From: Sepioteuthis lessoniana
Lineage: Eukaryota > Mollusca > Cephalopoda > Myopsida > Loliginidae
Reading direction: 5' to 3'
NCBI GenBank assembly: GCA_963585895.1
Contig: OY757924.1
Location: 62,762,433 to 62,826,432, forward strand
Length of the DNA: 64,000 nucleotides
A model generated the notes under the pieces. It did no database searches, was not told the origin of the DNA, and worked only from the letters and a program-made list of their open reading frames with translations. The position numbers and the translations under genes were made by a program. Position 1 is the first letter of the stretch. Each line of letters opens with the position of its first letter. Shown here one piece after another: positions 42,310-52,997 of the stretch.

Positions 42310-43560
42310 GTTTAACAAAATTGATTTTATGTTTGATTCAGCTAAAAATATTTTTAATCAATCTAAGTGTAGTTTGTCTGAAACTCATCAATTAATTTTG
42401 TCCCTAAATTTAGAAGCTTTCATCCTCATCATCCAATAGTATTGAAGAGGTAAAAACTTTGGCCGAATTCGAGATGTTTAATTTTTTTGGGGTGGAAAAA
42501 ACCCTAACCTCTTGCCTATTTCTCAAGATGCTTTGGCTTGCTGCTAAGATTCGCCGAAATGAATTGGCTCTGTTTAGTGAACACCCTAACAGTTTCATGA
42601 ATTCTTTTGTCGAAAAAAAACATTATTAGGTAGCCAAACTTTTTAAATCTGACAGATATTTATATTAGTAAACCTGATAAATGAGCTAATGTAGTTATAC
42701 CAAACCATTCAGATAATATTGCTAAAATGTCGGACATAGTGGATGACGTTAGTAAATCTGATAAATTATGGCTTCTTTGAGTAAAGTAACTTTTAAGACG
42801 GAAACTAAGTAACCGAAATGATTCGTAGAATTTCATGAAACTTTTTCTAAGATTTGATGGAATTCTCCCTATCAGCTCCCAACGCATTGAAGATTAGTGA
42901 TTTAAATCCAATATTCCTTTTAGACTAATTTCGTCAATAGTAGGATCAGCTCAACACGATATGGTCAAATGATTTGTTGAAATTCTAGATCCAGTCATAA
43001 AAAATCTATTCGGGAATTATTTTAGACTCTTTTAAATTGCTCCTCTTATAAGCTAATAAAAACATTGTTTTATTTGGAATAATCGTGTTCGATTGGAATC
43101 TCTAACCTATTCATCAATGTACCTTTGGATGAAACCATTTGTATTTGTACAGCCATGCTTGACCATATTCCCCTAAAATCTTCGTCCTTTTCTGATTTTT
43201 TTTCTCAAATTGATAGAGCTAACAACTGTCATTTTCCTTTAGCTTTCATAAGATGTCCCAGGAAATATAGGGTTCTTTGATTCGTGGTTCATTGGGTTTC
43301 AAGGAAAAATTATGAGGTTCCCTAAAATGTATTGGTATGCTACATTAATGGCACATTTGTCTTTTCGTCCTATAACGAGACGATAACGATTTCCTCACAT
43401 TTGAATAAAAACCTTCCATCTTTAAAATTTACGACTGGGGGGAAAATAACATGTTAGCTTTTTATAGAGGTCCTATTAGACGAAAGGACAACTAAATGTT
43501 TCGTCATCTAAAACGTCATGTACTAAGTTGAAAAGTGAACTCGGTCTATATTTTCTTAAT
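42310..43560 (+). pseudogene. Penelope-like element reverse transcriptase, fossil
   Basis: In-order blocks with stops between them: KIDFMFDSAKNIFNQSKCSL then LNLEAF (42319-42420); ISKPDK*ANVVIP and NIAKMSDIVDDVSKSDKL (42664-42770), the KPDKGxxVV block; KSNIPFRLISSIVGSAQHDM (42905-42965), the RPIxSxxxS region; NLFINVPLDETICICTAML (43104-43160), the LFTNVPxDxxI hallmark of Penelope-like RTs; YINGTFVFSSYN and HLNKNLPSLKFTTG (43345-43440), the decayed YxDDTF catalytic box (here YING) and the following LNxxxPSLKFT. Known PLEs add a GIY-YIG endonuclease; I do not see one before the SINE at 43775. Clearly inactive. Confidence 0.8.
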
Positions 43561-43774
43561 GATTATCATAAAAGGATTAATCTAAATCGTAATATATTTA
43601 AAACTTAAATTTTAAATGTTTGGACATTTCAAATGAACAGCCCGTATCGGTATTATAGATAAGAACTAGCTGTCCAATTGTTGCTGAAAAAATATCTTTG
43701 GCTGTTTCTTGGTTCATTTATTCCACAATATATATAATTTTCCGCATTAGAAATGTTCTCTTATAAGGATGTTA

Positions 43775-44040
43775 TACCGGACATAGGTATAATGGTTAGA
43801 GTGTTCGCAAATGGCCTGGGAAACCTGGGTTCAATCCCACGTCGAGTCATACCAAAGAATCAAAAAAATGGTACCTGATGCCTCCTTGCTTAACACTCAG
43901 CATTATAAGGTAAAGATCAAGGGCAAATTGGAGAAATCCAGGGAAAGGAGTAGCGCCCTTCCCTACACCTTGGTGTAGTAGCTATCGAAAAGGGAGCCCC
44001 CGGGTAACCCTCGACTTTGGTCGCCAACTTTACTTTTAAA
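43775..44040 (+). mobile_element. SINE-B, full length with 12-bp target duplication
   Basis: CATAGGTATAATGGTTAGAG (A box), CTGGGTTCAATCCCACG (B box), ACCAAAGAATCAAAAAAATGG, TAGTAGCTATCGAAAAGGGA and end GGTCGCCAACTTTACTTTTA. ATAAGGATGTTA stands at 43763-43774 and 44041-44052, so the element is 266 bp including its A/T-rich tail. Confidence 0.95.
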
Positions 44041-45336
44041 ATAAGGATGTTAACCTTGCCTTGGTATTTAACTAACTTCCCACCAAGCCAGAAGGTTACA
44101 CAAGGCCATTTTGTGGTGGCCAGTCAATTACAAATAGTAACTCATGTGCGGGCAAACGAAAATTGTTTAGTCCCTTCGGCATTCCCTATATTTGGCCACC
44201 TTTGGCGCCTGGCTATGAACTTGCATGCCAAGCGAGTCAGAGTAAATGCTCAATACCACTCACTCGGATCACGTTCATGTGGATGGCATATTACGTCCGC
44301 GCAGCCCATAACTACTGACGGCAGCATCTGCCTTTCATTAAAGTTTAGCTCAACAACAATTTTAATATCAGACCGTGGTTGGCTATGTAGGTCGAAGAAT
44401 GCAGAGACGACAGATAAGAATCAACCGGTCCATTCTTTGCTCTATACGTAAATACATGATTATGCCCGTCTGCATTTTTACAGGATCATGAATGTGCGTA
44501 AGAGACCAGTTAATGAGTGTAAATAATTGTGAGTATAATTTGAACAAGTGTTTCTATCTTTCACAAGGCCTACGCAAAAAAAAAAAAAAAATAGCTGCAG
44601 TAGTTTATACCCAACGTCAAACATTGTTGGCGGATAGAACTTATCCATGAGATGGATATATTAAAGAATTTAAGGAATTCATGATTGTTTTTCTCTAACG
44701 TATACTTTGTTATTTAACCCGAAGTTGGTTATTTTCCTTCCAGATTTTAGTCGATTTTAAATTATGCATTCAAATCGTGTTTTCATTGTTCTTTAATATA
44801 TACCCATACATAGTTTACAACGGAAATAAAAACTTAAAATGTTCATCTTTCTTGTTTAATTTAATGCCGCACCATCCTTGAAGGTTTAAAGGAAAAACTA
44901 AACGATTAACGTGAGCAGATAATTCAATAAGTAAAATCAGCATCCACAGACTTAATCTCTGCCCATTTCTAAATTTCATAATCTGTTACTTTTACAATTT
45001 TAATTTTACATATATAACAAGTAATAAACACAAAGAATTTATCCAACCTCCCACCAGGTCAGATTTGACACAAGGTTTTTTAAAGGATGGGATGCAAGAA
45101 TCGACAAGTTCGTAGCCGTCACAAATACTTGATCTTTTTAAAATTCTCTCCTTGAGAAGCACCTCAGGCTTTATGGGATAAACTTAGCTTTGCTAAGCCG
45201 AAATTGCATAAGAGGAAAGCCCCTCCACTCAGGTATCCGACAATTAATTTTATTTCATCAACCTCGACACAATTTTTTAAGCCCTATAATGCCAGTTAAA
45301 AAAATAAGAACAAGATTCAAACGTGTACAGGCACTT
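44041..45336. other. Unique sequence, one unassigned 144-codon frame
   Basis: The plus frame 44017-44451 starts inside the SINE-B end and runs into 44450; from NFPPSQKVTQGHFVVASQLQ on it has no family features I recognise. 44080-44115 and 45045-45090 resemble the antisense SINE-A 3' end, so the frame may be chance. Not called as a gene. Confidence 0.35.
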
Positions 45337-45612
45337 GAGGCGTAATGATTAACATGAGAGAGAATTAATCCGAGGAGCCGAGTTCAAATTCTTGAAGATG
45401 CTGCATTTTTTATAGCTCTATTGGATTTGGTAAAATTATGCCCCCAACCAAAATCTCTCCAGTTGTGTGTTAACAGGAGATCAGACTCTGCCCTTTGACC
45501 TCTGAGTGGAAACTGTTAAAGGAAATAAACATTAAATTCACACACGTTAAAGTTAACTTAAAACCTGACCCTGTCATGCATCATGCAAGTGTTTAGGGAT
45601 GTGTAAATAGTA
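45337..45612 (+). mobile_element. SINE-A-like element, diverged
   Basis: GGCACTTGAGGCGTAATGAT (A-box region), GAGCCGAGTTCAAATTC (B box), CAGACTCTGCCCTTTGACC, AACTTAAAACCTGACCC, GTGTTTAGGGATGTGTAAAT. Same order as SINE-A with many changes. Confidence 0.6.
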
Positions 45613-45721
45613 GACCACTATGGGTTATTTAGCTTATATAAAGTAGCTAGACTAACATAGAAGGGGATCAAGATACGAACAGGCTTCAGTTGGCGTAATT
45701 TGATCTAGTCTCATATCCTGG

Positions 45722-45754
45722 CTGATGAAGAGGCAGACTCTGCTCGTACGAAAC
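45722..45754 (+). ncRNA. Hammerhead-like core, exact CTGATGA
   Basis: CTGATGA, A, GAG(G)CAG-ACT-CTGCTC hairpin, GTAC, GAAAC. The two conserved boxes are intact and the stem II hairpin has one bulge, but four extra bases lie between stem II and GAAA. Lies just upstream of family E copy 2. Confidence 0.35.
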
Positions 45755-45784
45755 ATGAGAAACTAAGTCGCAGAGGGTGCGTTC

Positions 45785-46665
45785 ATATTCGAGGTATAAT
45801 ATTTTACTTGGTATGGCATAACTGAATCAGTGCAGTGTAATAAAGTCAAACAATTCCTAAAAGTCTTCATTTTTGAGATGAAGCTTAGTCACTTTTATCA
45901 TTAAGGGTTCTCGGACTATTGTTTTCATCTTTTTTCGTTTCGGCCTGTATGTCCTCCAGCCTTCGTCAAGCAGGACGCATAGCGTAACTGTCATAGGCGT
46001 TGGTTCCCTAGCTTCTAATGAGACTATCATCTGGAGGTTGTAGGTTCAATCCTGACTGCAGGCGAGTAACAATACAGGAATACTTAACACTTGTACCCGA
46101 TTATGGCAAACGGAATCAGAACAGGCGACCCCGTGGATTCAATAAAGGACGTAGTTTCAAGTTCCATGAAGGTTCCTGAGTTCGACAAACACCTGAAGGC
46201 CGGAGGACATATCGGCAGAAACGTTTTGAAAATAAGAATAAAGACGAAGACAATAGTCCGAAAACCCTTAATGATAAAAATTCCTAGCAAATTTTAAAAA
46301 TATATTTCATCAGTAAAAATGAAATTATAATTTGAAATTACTGAGTGTTGCCCTCCGACTTGTTTAAGTTGTTTTTGAGTCAAGAATTCGACGTGCTCAA
46401 GACGAGCAGCAAATTATAAAGGAAAGTATCTGTTAAGCTTGAACGGTGGTTGTGAGGTCTTCGGGCTGTAGATTTTATATCAATGTCCTCATAAGCAGCA
46501 GTCACCCAGTTCGATAGGCCTAGCAATTTGTTTGCAAGCTGGCTGTTGACCATGTAACACATTAATCGATAAGGAATAATAAGTAGCACTTTTTCAAGTG
46601 ATCTAATTGCAGCATTGGTAGAAACTTCAGTAAAAATAATTTCTGCATTAATATTGTTTGAGCTA
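45785..46665. repeat. Family E copy 2, split by an insertion
   Basis: Left part 45785-45859, right part 46279-46665; together colinear with 40205-40653 and 41444-41475. The insert at 45860-46278 is absent from copy 1. Confidence 0.8.
45860..46278. mobile_element. 420-bp insertion with ~80-bp inverted ends and tRNA-like centre
   Basis: Flanked by AATTCCTA at 45852-45859 and 46279-46286. TTTTATCATTAAGGGTT at 45893 is mirrored by AACCCTTAATGATAAA ending at 46278; the inverted ends extend ~80 bp. Each end carries a GGCC/GAAAC hammerhead-like core (45937-45969 minus, 46193-46223 plus). The centre has GTAGGTTCAATCCTGAC (B box) at 46039. Family E copy 1 shows the empty site. Confidence 0.75.
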
Positions 46666-47900
46666 CCTACATGCGTAAATAACTCCGTACTTTCTGAAAG
46701 GGGCAGTAAGCTGTAAATTGTATAATCTTTAGGTGCAAAGCAAGTGGTAGTTTAAGTAATCAGACCTTGGCAGTTTCAATGGAGACCGTTACAGCATGAA
46801 AATGGATCGTTCTTAAACGATTTTAGATGCAAAACAAGACGAAAGATTTTAGAGATACACTTTGGCTTAGAATTAACTTGATTAATTCTTGATTATTTAA
46901 AGGTCTACTCACACAAATGAATGTCTATTCCATTCAAATATTCCACGAAAACGTACAGATGATTTGCATATGCTTATCTGGTCAGTCTCATCTATTTAGT
47001 TTCTGGGTCTATTTAATCCACAAAGATACGGTATATATTCATTTTACATATACATGCGGGCACACACACTGACATTGAAATCTTGCTAAATGCCTATAGT
47101 TATTTTAAGTTAGGTGATATGTGACCAACACCCGTTTATATTTGTTTTATTTGAGGGCTTCCTGGAAGAATAATTCAGATTTCACGTAATGAGATTCACC
47201 GAACTGTGTAATCTTCCTTCGATGATTAAGTGTTTAACAAGAAAAAAGTTGTCTAGTCTCAGACCCTACACGTTGTAGATGAGTTGTGTAAATATATAAA
47301 GGATTCGAATTATAAGTAATACTCTCTTATATGTGTATGTGTATAATATATATATATATATACACACACAAACACACTATTCTTTAATTCTGATGGTGTG
47401 AAAAAAAACAAAATAGTAAGTTTTGCCAAAAAATTTGCACAAACTAGTATCCGGGGAAAAAAATTAATGAAAAGACCAAAATCATACACACTACTATAAA
47501 AAAACAACCAATAACTCATACCAAGTCCAAAGAAACTCCGACGGAATTACTTAAGCGAAAGATAAGTGCTAAATACACTAAGAAGAGCAAAATATGAATG
47601 CCAGAGAGTCAGAAAAAATATTCCCAAGGTTACCTCACTTAAACGGATCATCAGGACATTTCTGACTAAAGGACATTTGTAACAAACTCTATTTTATAGA
47701 TTAAAAGAAACCGACAGGAAGAATAAAATGAGCAAAGAAAAGTTAAATGTTAAAAATCTGTACATGGATTCTAACCAGCGACCCTTCAAAAATATAATCT
47801 TAGCAATTTCGCACATGTCTTATATAAACATAAAACTAGATAATCTAAATACTTAAACAATTTAATGGTGACGCTCCAACCCAGGAGATTTCGCGAATGT
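46666..47900. other. AT-rich unique sequence
   Basis: A short (TA)n/(CA)n at 47347-47376. Nothing else recognised. Confidence 0.4.
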
Positions 47901-47904
47901 GGAC

Positions 47905-48530
47905 TACTATTTCAAAACCATTGCTTCTAGATCATCTTTGACCCGGAGTGATAACACCTGATCAGGTCCTATCTATGGGTCAAGTAGAACCATTTGACAT
48001 TTTTAAACTATGCAAACAAATGACTTATGCTAAAGGAAATTGTTAGAAAGAGAACAGCTTCTTTTGTGTGGAAACAAATGAGCGATGTTTAATTGAATTA
48101 TTAGTGATACATAGCATTGCTTGGAACCATTTAACTGAGTGTAAATATGCTTTTAATAGGATTACTACTGTTAAAAAGAAATAATGTAAACGATTTAACT
48201 GTTTGTCTGAATTGAAATATTAGTATAATGTAGCAATACATGGAACCGTTTAACTCCGTGTAAAGGAATAGACGTGAATAGCAATACTTACTAATTGACA
48301 AATAAATCAAGTGTGTATCGATTTAAATGGTAGCAAACATGTTTAATAGTAAATAGAATTATTTGTTTGATTGAAATATTTGAAATTCTTTAAATATGGG
48401 CAAAACAGTTCAGGCTTGTGTATAAAAAGTTATCTACAAAATGTTTACACGTATCTATTTAATATACATGTATAAAATGAATATGCATTAAATAACCTTA
48501 AAGTATTATATGCCATAAAACCGAATACAC
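47905..48530 (+). mobile_element. Family D copy
   Basis: Starts in the GC-rich head block (TTTGACCCGGAGTGATAACA, CTGATCAGGTCCTATCTATG), then about ten internal units, then a tail TATGCATTAAATAACCTTAA with TATATGCCATAAAACCG. Confidence 0.75.
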
Positions 48531-48574
48531 TAGAATAGCTCTTGCTCAGTAAGTCAGATTCTTTCCAAATCCTC

Positions 48575-48690
48575 TACACCGGTTTAGAAACACAACTCTG
48601 GATTCTAACATCCATAAATTCCCTTAAATATCTGACCTTATGTTACATCTTGACTGTGGTGAAGATTTTTGGTAAATATTCATTAAAGCT
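48575..48690 (+). repeat. SINE-A 3' fragment, diverged
   Basis: AGAAACACAACTCTGGATTC, AATTCCCTTAAATATCTGAC, CTTATGTTACATCTTGACTG and TTTGGTAAATA follow the SINE-A 3' half. Confidence 0.45.
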
Positions 48691-48929
48691 TTTATATGTG
48701 TACATCGATGTTTGTGAGGGAGTGCATTTAGGATTTTATGTCGAGTTCATTTGAACAAAGTGAATTTGTATAAAATGAATGGGTGATTCCGTCTCGTTGA
48801 TGACTGCTTTAGAAGTAAATTTTATCTAGGATTAAAAGTGTCACTCCCAGCAAATCTGCAGAGGGTAATGTTGTAACAGTAATCATGGAATTCCCGTTGT
48901 TTAAAAAAATAAGATATAAAATTAAATCC

Positions 48930-49295
48930 CTCATTCTCTCTCGCAATCCTTCCCTATCGTCAATTGCTTCTGGCAGATCCTGTTAACTGCATCTTATGTC
49001 AACACAAAGCAGATGTCAGTTCTTTCTGGTCGGCCAACACGGGCCCGTTTATGTGTTGAAGTCCATGACGGTTCATTTAAGTTATTCGTTACTTCTCCAG
49101 CTGTGCCTTCAGGCTTAGTTTGTCTTATTCAGATGTTTTGTGAGAAGTAAATGGCAGTACATCTGCTCGTTTGTTAGGTGCTATCTCCAAAATTTGTTTA
49201 AAACAGCACCTAGTATTCGTGTATACGTCATAAGTAGCTTCTCTATTCGTTCATGCAAGCTTTGCATCCATACAGTATCACAAAAACCCTGTCTT
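48930..49295 (-). mobile_element. RTE-like LINE 3' end, decayed
   Basis: The plus strand reads as a decayed reverse complement of the family end: CTCTCTCGCAATCCTTCCCT, ATCGTCAATTGCTTCTGGCA, GATCCTG, TTACTTCTCCAGCTGTGCC, ATTCGTGTATACG, CATACAGTATC. Same order as 57.4 kb with many indels. Confidence 0.7.
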
Positions 49296-49304
49296 ATTTG
49301 ACCC

Positions 49305-49835
49305 AATTAGCTGGGGCTGCAGAGGGGTAAGACTCCTTCCAATGGGTGTCCTGGATATGACACTAAGTAATCTGATGGTTAGGCATAAGTAATGCTGGAG
49401 CTTTAGGAAATATGGAGTACCCCTTCATTGCCATCGCTTCCAGGTCCACTTTGGCCCGCATGGTAGCATCTGATAAGGTCCTGTCTATAGCTCAAATGCA
49501 AATAAGCCGTGTACTTAGGCTAAAGTGATTTGTTTGGAATAAAACTGTTTTGGAATTTAAACAGTACTTACGATATATTATTTGAAATAGAACTATTTAC
49601 TTAAAAATATCTGTAAACAAAAACCGTAAATAAAGGACTAGGCAAACAAAAAACTGTACTACGATAAACCGAATTGCTGGAAAATAAAACCATTTAACTG
49701 CAAAAGAATCAGTCCAGGCTGGTTTAAAAATGTTATCAATAAAATATTTAGAAATCATAGTTAATATGTATAAAAAGAATTTGGTATTAAATTGCCAACA
49801 ATAGTCGATATGCCATAAAGCAAAGCCAAATTCCG
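49305..49835 (+). mobile_element. Family D copy
   Basis: Head AATTAGCTGGGGCTGCAGAG, GTCCTGGATATGACACTAAG, CCATCGCTTCCAGGTCCACT; internal units; tail TTTGGTATTAAATTGCCAAC with TCGATATGCCATAAAGC. Confidence 0.8.
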
Positions 49836-50610
49836 TTTTATTTTATTAGTTCAGATTCCATCATATCTATAAGATGCCAAATACGGTCTACGCTTTTGCT
49901 CGGTGTATGTTGATATCGTATTCAATTGATGAGGTATGGCAACCGAGGGATTTGAACTGGTCTAACATTTGAAGCATACATTTGTAAAGGTACTTTCACC
50001 AAAAGTCCTGTATTTGTATCAATATTTTTGTAAACTTTTTTAAACGATAATATAATTGGTACAAAAGAAAATACCATACTTAATGGCCACAATTGACGGC
50101 ATTGATGCAAATGTTAATGTTTTATGCGTGATTTAAAGAACCACTTCTATGATTGATTCGATAAATTTCTCTTTAATAAAATATATGTATTGAAACGAAC
50201 TATAACTAGCTCAATATCGACAAGATATAGCAGATATACAAACGTCGACTTTCAGACGTATTTTAATTAAATCTTGCTTATCTCAAAGACTGAATAAAAA
50301 TAGACATAGAATCTTGAGATGCTGTGTTAAAATAGAATTGATTATGTAACAACATTGATCTGGAAAAAGTTGAGCAAATTTCTTGATTAGACCATATTTA
50401 GCAAAGAGAGGGACGCCTCAAAAAATTAAAATATTCCAACTTTTTACAAGCGTCATTTCTGATCTCAGTTGTCATTGGCAGCACCATATCTCTGATTTAA
50501 TGCCAATGTAAACCAAGCTTTCTTGAATAATTACAAATCACATGTACATACCGAAAAGTTTATGGCTTTTTGAGATTGAAACGATCTCACAGAATATTTT
50601 AATAAGCTAC
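49836..50610. other. AT-rich unique sequence
   Basis: Nothing recognised. Confidence 0.4.
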
Positions 50611-50613
50611 GCT

Positions 50614-50907
50614 TAATCATATTTACCAACCCCTCTGCCCGGGAAGAATGACACAAGGTCAATTTTTGAGAGGAGTTTAACAGGTTTGAATTCCGTTTTC
50701 CTTCTCCTAGACTAGTCGCCTCAACAAGGCTGAAGAACCTAATCTGCCCGTCTATTTACCCGTAGCTGGAGGGAGAATAATTGGATTCATACCATTCCCA
50801 AAGGTATTAGTGCTATATGAAATGCAATCAGTCTCCTCCAGTATTTGAACTCGTATCGCCGTGTCCATTTCCAAAGACGATAACCATTACACCACTGTCA
50901 CGCTGAA
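50614..50907 (-). mobile_element. SINE-A subtype 1, antisense
   Basis: TATTTACCAACCCCTCTGCC, GGAGTTTAACAGGTTTGAAT, TCCTTCTCCTAGACTAGTCG, TTTGAACTCGTATCGCCGTG (antisense B box) and AACCATTACACCACTG (antisense A box). Confidence 0.9.
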
Positions 50908-51054
50908 TAGTAATTTATTTTTTTGTTTGGCGGGGGACTGCAATCCTGGTAATTTTGATTAAACAAGGATTGAAACTGAAGAAGTGAAAATCCAATATAT
51001 TTGAGGGAATCTATTTTTTTAATGATATAACTATGAGTATTATCATTTGTAAGA

Positions 51055-51470
51055 TTTTTCACGCTTGTTTCTGGAGTGGCAATAGGTTTCAAGTCTCCAT
51101 GATTCTTTTGAGTATTCTAACCGATCTCAACTGTGTTATACCCTGAAAGGTCTTCATTTTTGTTTGATCTCCAATTTATCGTCTCCTGTCTAAGCATTTG
51201 GGGACAGTTCCTTGTGCGCCAAATACGATTTGAATCACTGTTATATTTACGTTATACCTCTTTGTCTGCTCTCTGGCAAGCTCTAAACATTTATCTTCTC
51301 ACTTTCTCTCATTTTTACTGTGACACGTTGGGACAGCAAAATATTCTAGTTGACAACTTTTTTTTCTTATCAAGCACCAATTGTTCTAAGATTAGGTTAT
51401 CCATTCGTATATTAAAATACCCGAAATGTTTATGGCTGCTTTCCTAGCAGATTCTGGTTTGTGAATTGAA
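51055..51470 (-). mobile_element. R4-like LINE, second family, 3' part
   Basis: The order of the R4 3' end is kept with low identity: ATTTTTCACGCTTGTTT (3' UTR end), AAGTCTCCATGATTCTTTTG, AGTATTCTAACCGATCTCAA, CTCTGGCAAGCTCTAAACAT (LARE region), AGATTAGGTTATCCATTCGT (ITDNLI/ARR region). Probably another R4-like lineage. Confidence 0.6.
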
Positions 51471-51790
51471 TGTAACGGACATCTCGTAAAGCCAGAATGC
51501 AGCACAAGACTATGAAATAGTAGGGTGCTACGTACGAATCAAGTAATTCGTGACCCAACCAAAATGCTAGTTTCGTAGGTATTCATCTCTTGGGCTGCCT
51601 CAGGTGCCACGACATGAACTTAGGTCTGCATAAACGATGTTGATTTTTCGTCTCCCACGGACCAGCTAAGTCTGACAAAATGCTCTTTACTAACCAGCTG
51701 GGTTTTGCCTGTGAGTATGTTACATCGTGTTCATCTCGGCTCGCACGCCGCTGGCAGCCAGCGGCTGAATGTGATTAGAATTTGAGAATA
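51471..51790. other. Insert between two R4-like parts, with a perfect hairpin
   Basis: R4-like order breaks at 51470 and resumes about 51810. The insert begins TGTAAC. It has GCCGCTGG-CAG-CCAGCGGC at 51747-51765, an 8-bp perfect stem. Class unknown. Confidence 0.4.
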
Positions 51791-51809
51791 TACAATTTGA
51801 TAATGTGGT

Positions 51810-51920
51810 GAAAGTTTTAATACCTTGCATAATTCCTAATAGATGAACTTTCCTACACAGTCATGTCTAGTCTTGTGCTATTTTTGTTTAAGTAGCCTAC
51901 ATTTGCTGCATATAATACTA
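51810..51920 (-). mobile_element. R4-like LINE, upstream part of the split copy
   Basis: ACCTTGCATAATTCCTAATA and CACAGTCATGTCTAGTCTTG correspond to the VIHWELC and HDW regions on the minus strand. Confidence 0.55.
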
Positions 51921-51924
51921 CTTG

Positions 51925-52087
51925 TGAGTTTTTTTACACCAGCATTAGCTTCATGGTCTTTCAGAGAATCCGAGTGATAGCAAGTCTCCTCAGTACTCGA
52001 GCCGATATTTATGCTGTAATTTGGATGGTCTCGATTTGTTCTTAAATTTTCAACCCTTTTAGTCCCATTTCTAAGCCTTTGGGAACC
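51925..52087 (-). mobile_element. R4-like LINE 3' end
   Basis: GAGTTTTTTTACACCAGCAT, TCTTTCAGAGAATCCGAGTG, ATAGCAAGTCTCCTCAGTAC, ATTTGGATGGTCTCGATTTG and CCTTTTAGTCCCATTTCT: R4 3' end in order. Confidence 0.7.
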
Positions 52088-52255
52088 ATTACAAGCGTTC
52101 CAGTTACGATGGTGATGGGGTTACAACTTTTAACTGGGACGCTTGTAATAATAATAGAGAAGTATTGGACCTCAAGGAATGATTTGGAACACGTTGGTGA
52201 CGGGGTTACAAATTATGTTCCACAACTTTCAGTGTTCTTTGAGTTCCAAGTACTT
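52088..52255. repeat. Two adjacent fold-back hairpins
   Basis: Arms 52088-52106 and 52131-52149 pair 18 of 19. Arms 52160-52179 and 52235-52255 pair with one indel and two or three mismatches. Both loops hold a similar GGTGA(T/C)GGGGTTACAA. (ATT)n follows at 52259-52290. Confidence 0.75.
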
Positions 52256-52258
52256 GCC

Positions 52259-52290
<32 letters not shown>
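52259..52290. repeat. (ATT)n
   Basis: Trinucleotide run between R4-like material and a SINE. Confidence 0.95.
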
Positions 52291-52306
52291 GATACAGAGT
52301 GAAGGG

Positions 52307-52555
52307 AGGTGCACCCGTAGTGTAATGACAAATGTGCTGAACTGCGGCATGGAATTATATCAAATTGAAATCCAATCGCGCTCTTTGACTAATAACCTTG
52401 TTCACTCTTTGACTAATAACCTTGTGAAATATGTATTCTCTCTAATCCACCTAGCTATGGATTAAATAGTATCACTACTTTTATTTTGTAGGTATATATT
52501 TAGCAATAAATATTCTACGAAGGTTGATATACCATTAAAAAAGGAACACATCCTC
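52307..52555 (+). mobile_element. SINE-A2 with shared tail and internal 24-bp duplication
   Basis: GTGCACCCGTAGTGTAATGA head, GAACTGCGGCATGG, CCACCTAGCTATGGATTAAA, tail TAGCAATAAATATTCTACGA and GTTGATATACCATTAAA. CTCTTTGACTAATAACCTTG occurs twice in tandem at 52381 and 52405. Confidence 0.75.
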
Positions 52556-52946
52556 CCTCAGACTTGAAGAAAAAATAATCGTTAGTTTTTTCCTCCTACA
52601 AAACCTAGATTTTCACTGCCCATCAAACTTGAGCAGAAGCTGAGTATTGGTATCTTAATATTTATTAAACTTGATTTGTAGTGAGCGCTCCTTAAGTTTT
52701 TCATAACTCTTTATGATCTCTGTTTCCCTTACGTTTTAAAATTTGCCGTGCTAACAAAGCTTTTTATTTTAATTCTTATTTTTTTTACTTGCTACGGAAA
52801 GGTATAAGAACATTTTAAACAATAAACCAAGAGTGCAGATCGTAGATCAATACATGTACGATTCATACAAATCACTTTTCCCTTTGTTCCACCGAGATAT
52901 TGTCACCAATGAAATCTGCACGTGGATATTTTCAAAATACTAATAA

Positions 52947-52997
<51 letters not shown>

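Noticed and set aside
44017..44451. 144-codon plus frame as a gene
   Set aside because: It starts inside the SINE-B 3' end, includes a SINE-A-like stretch and shows no motif I recognise.
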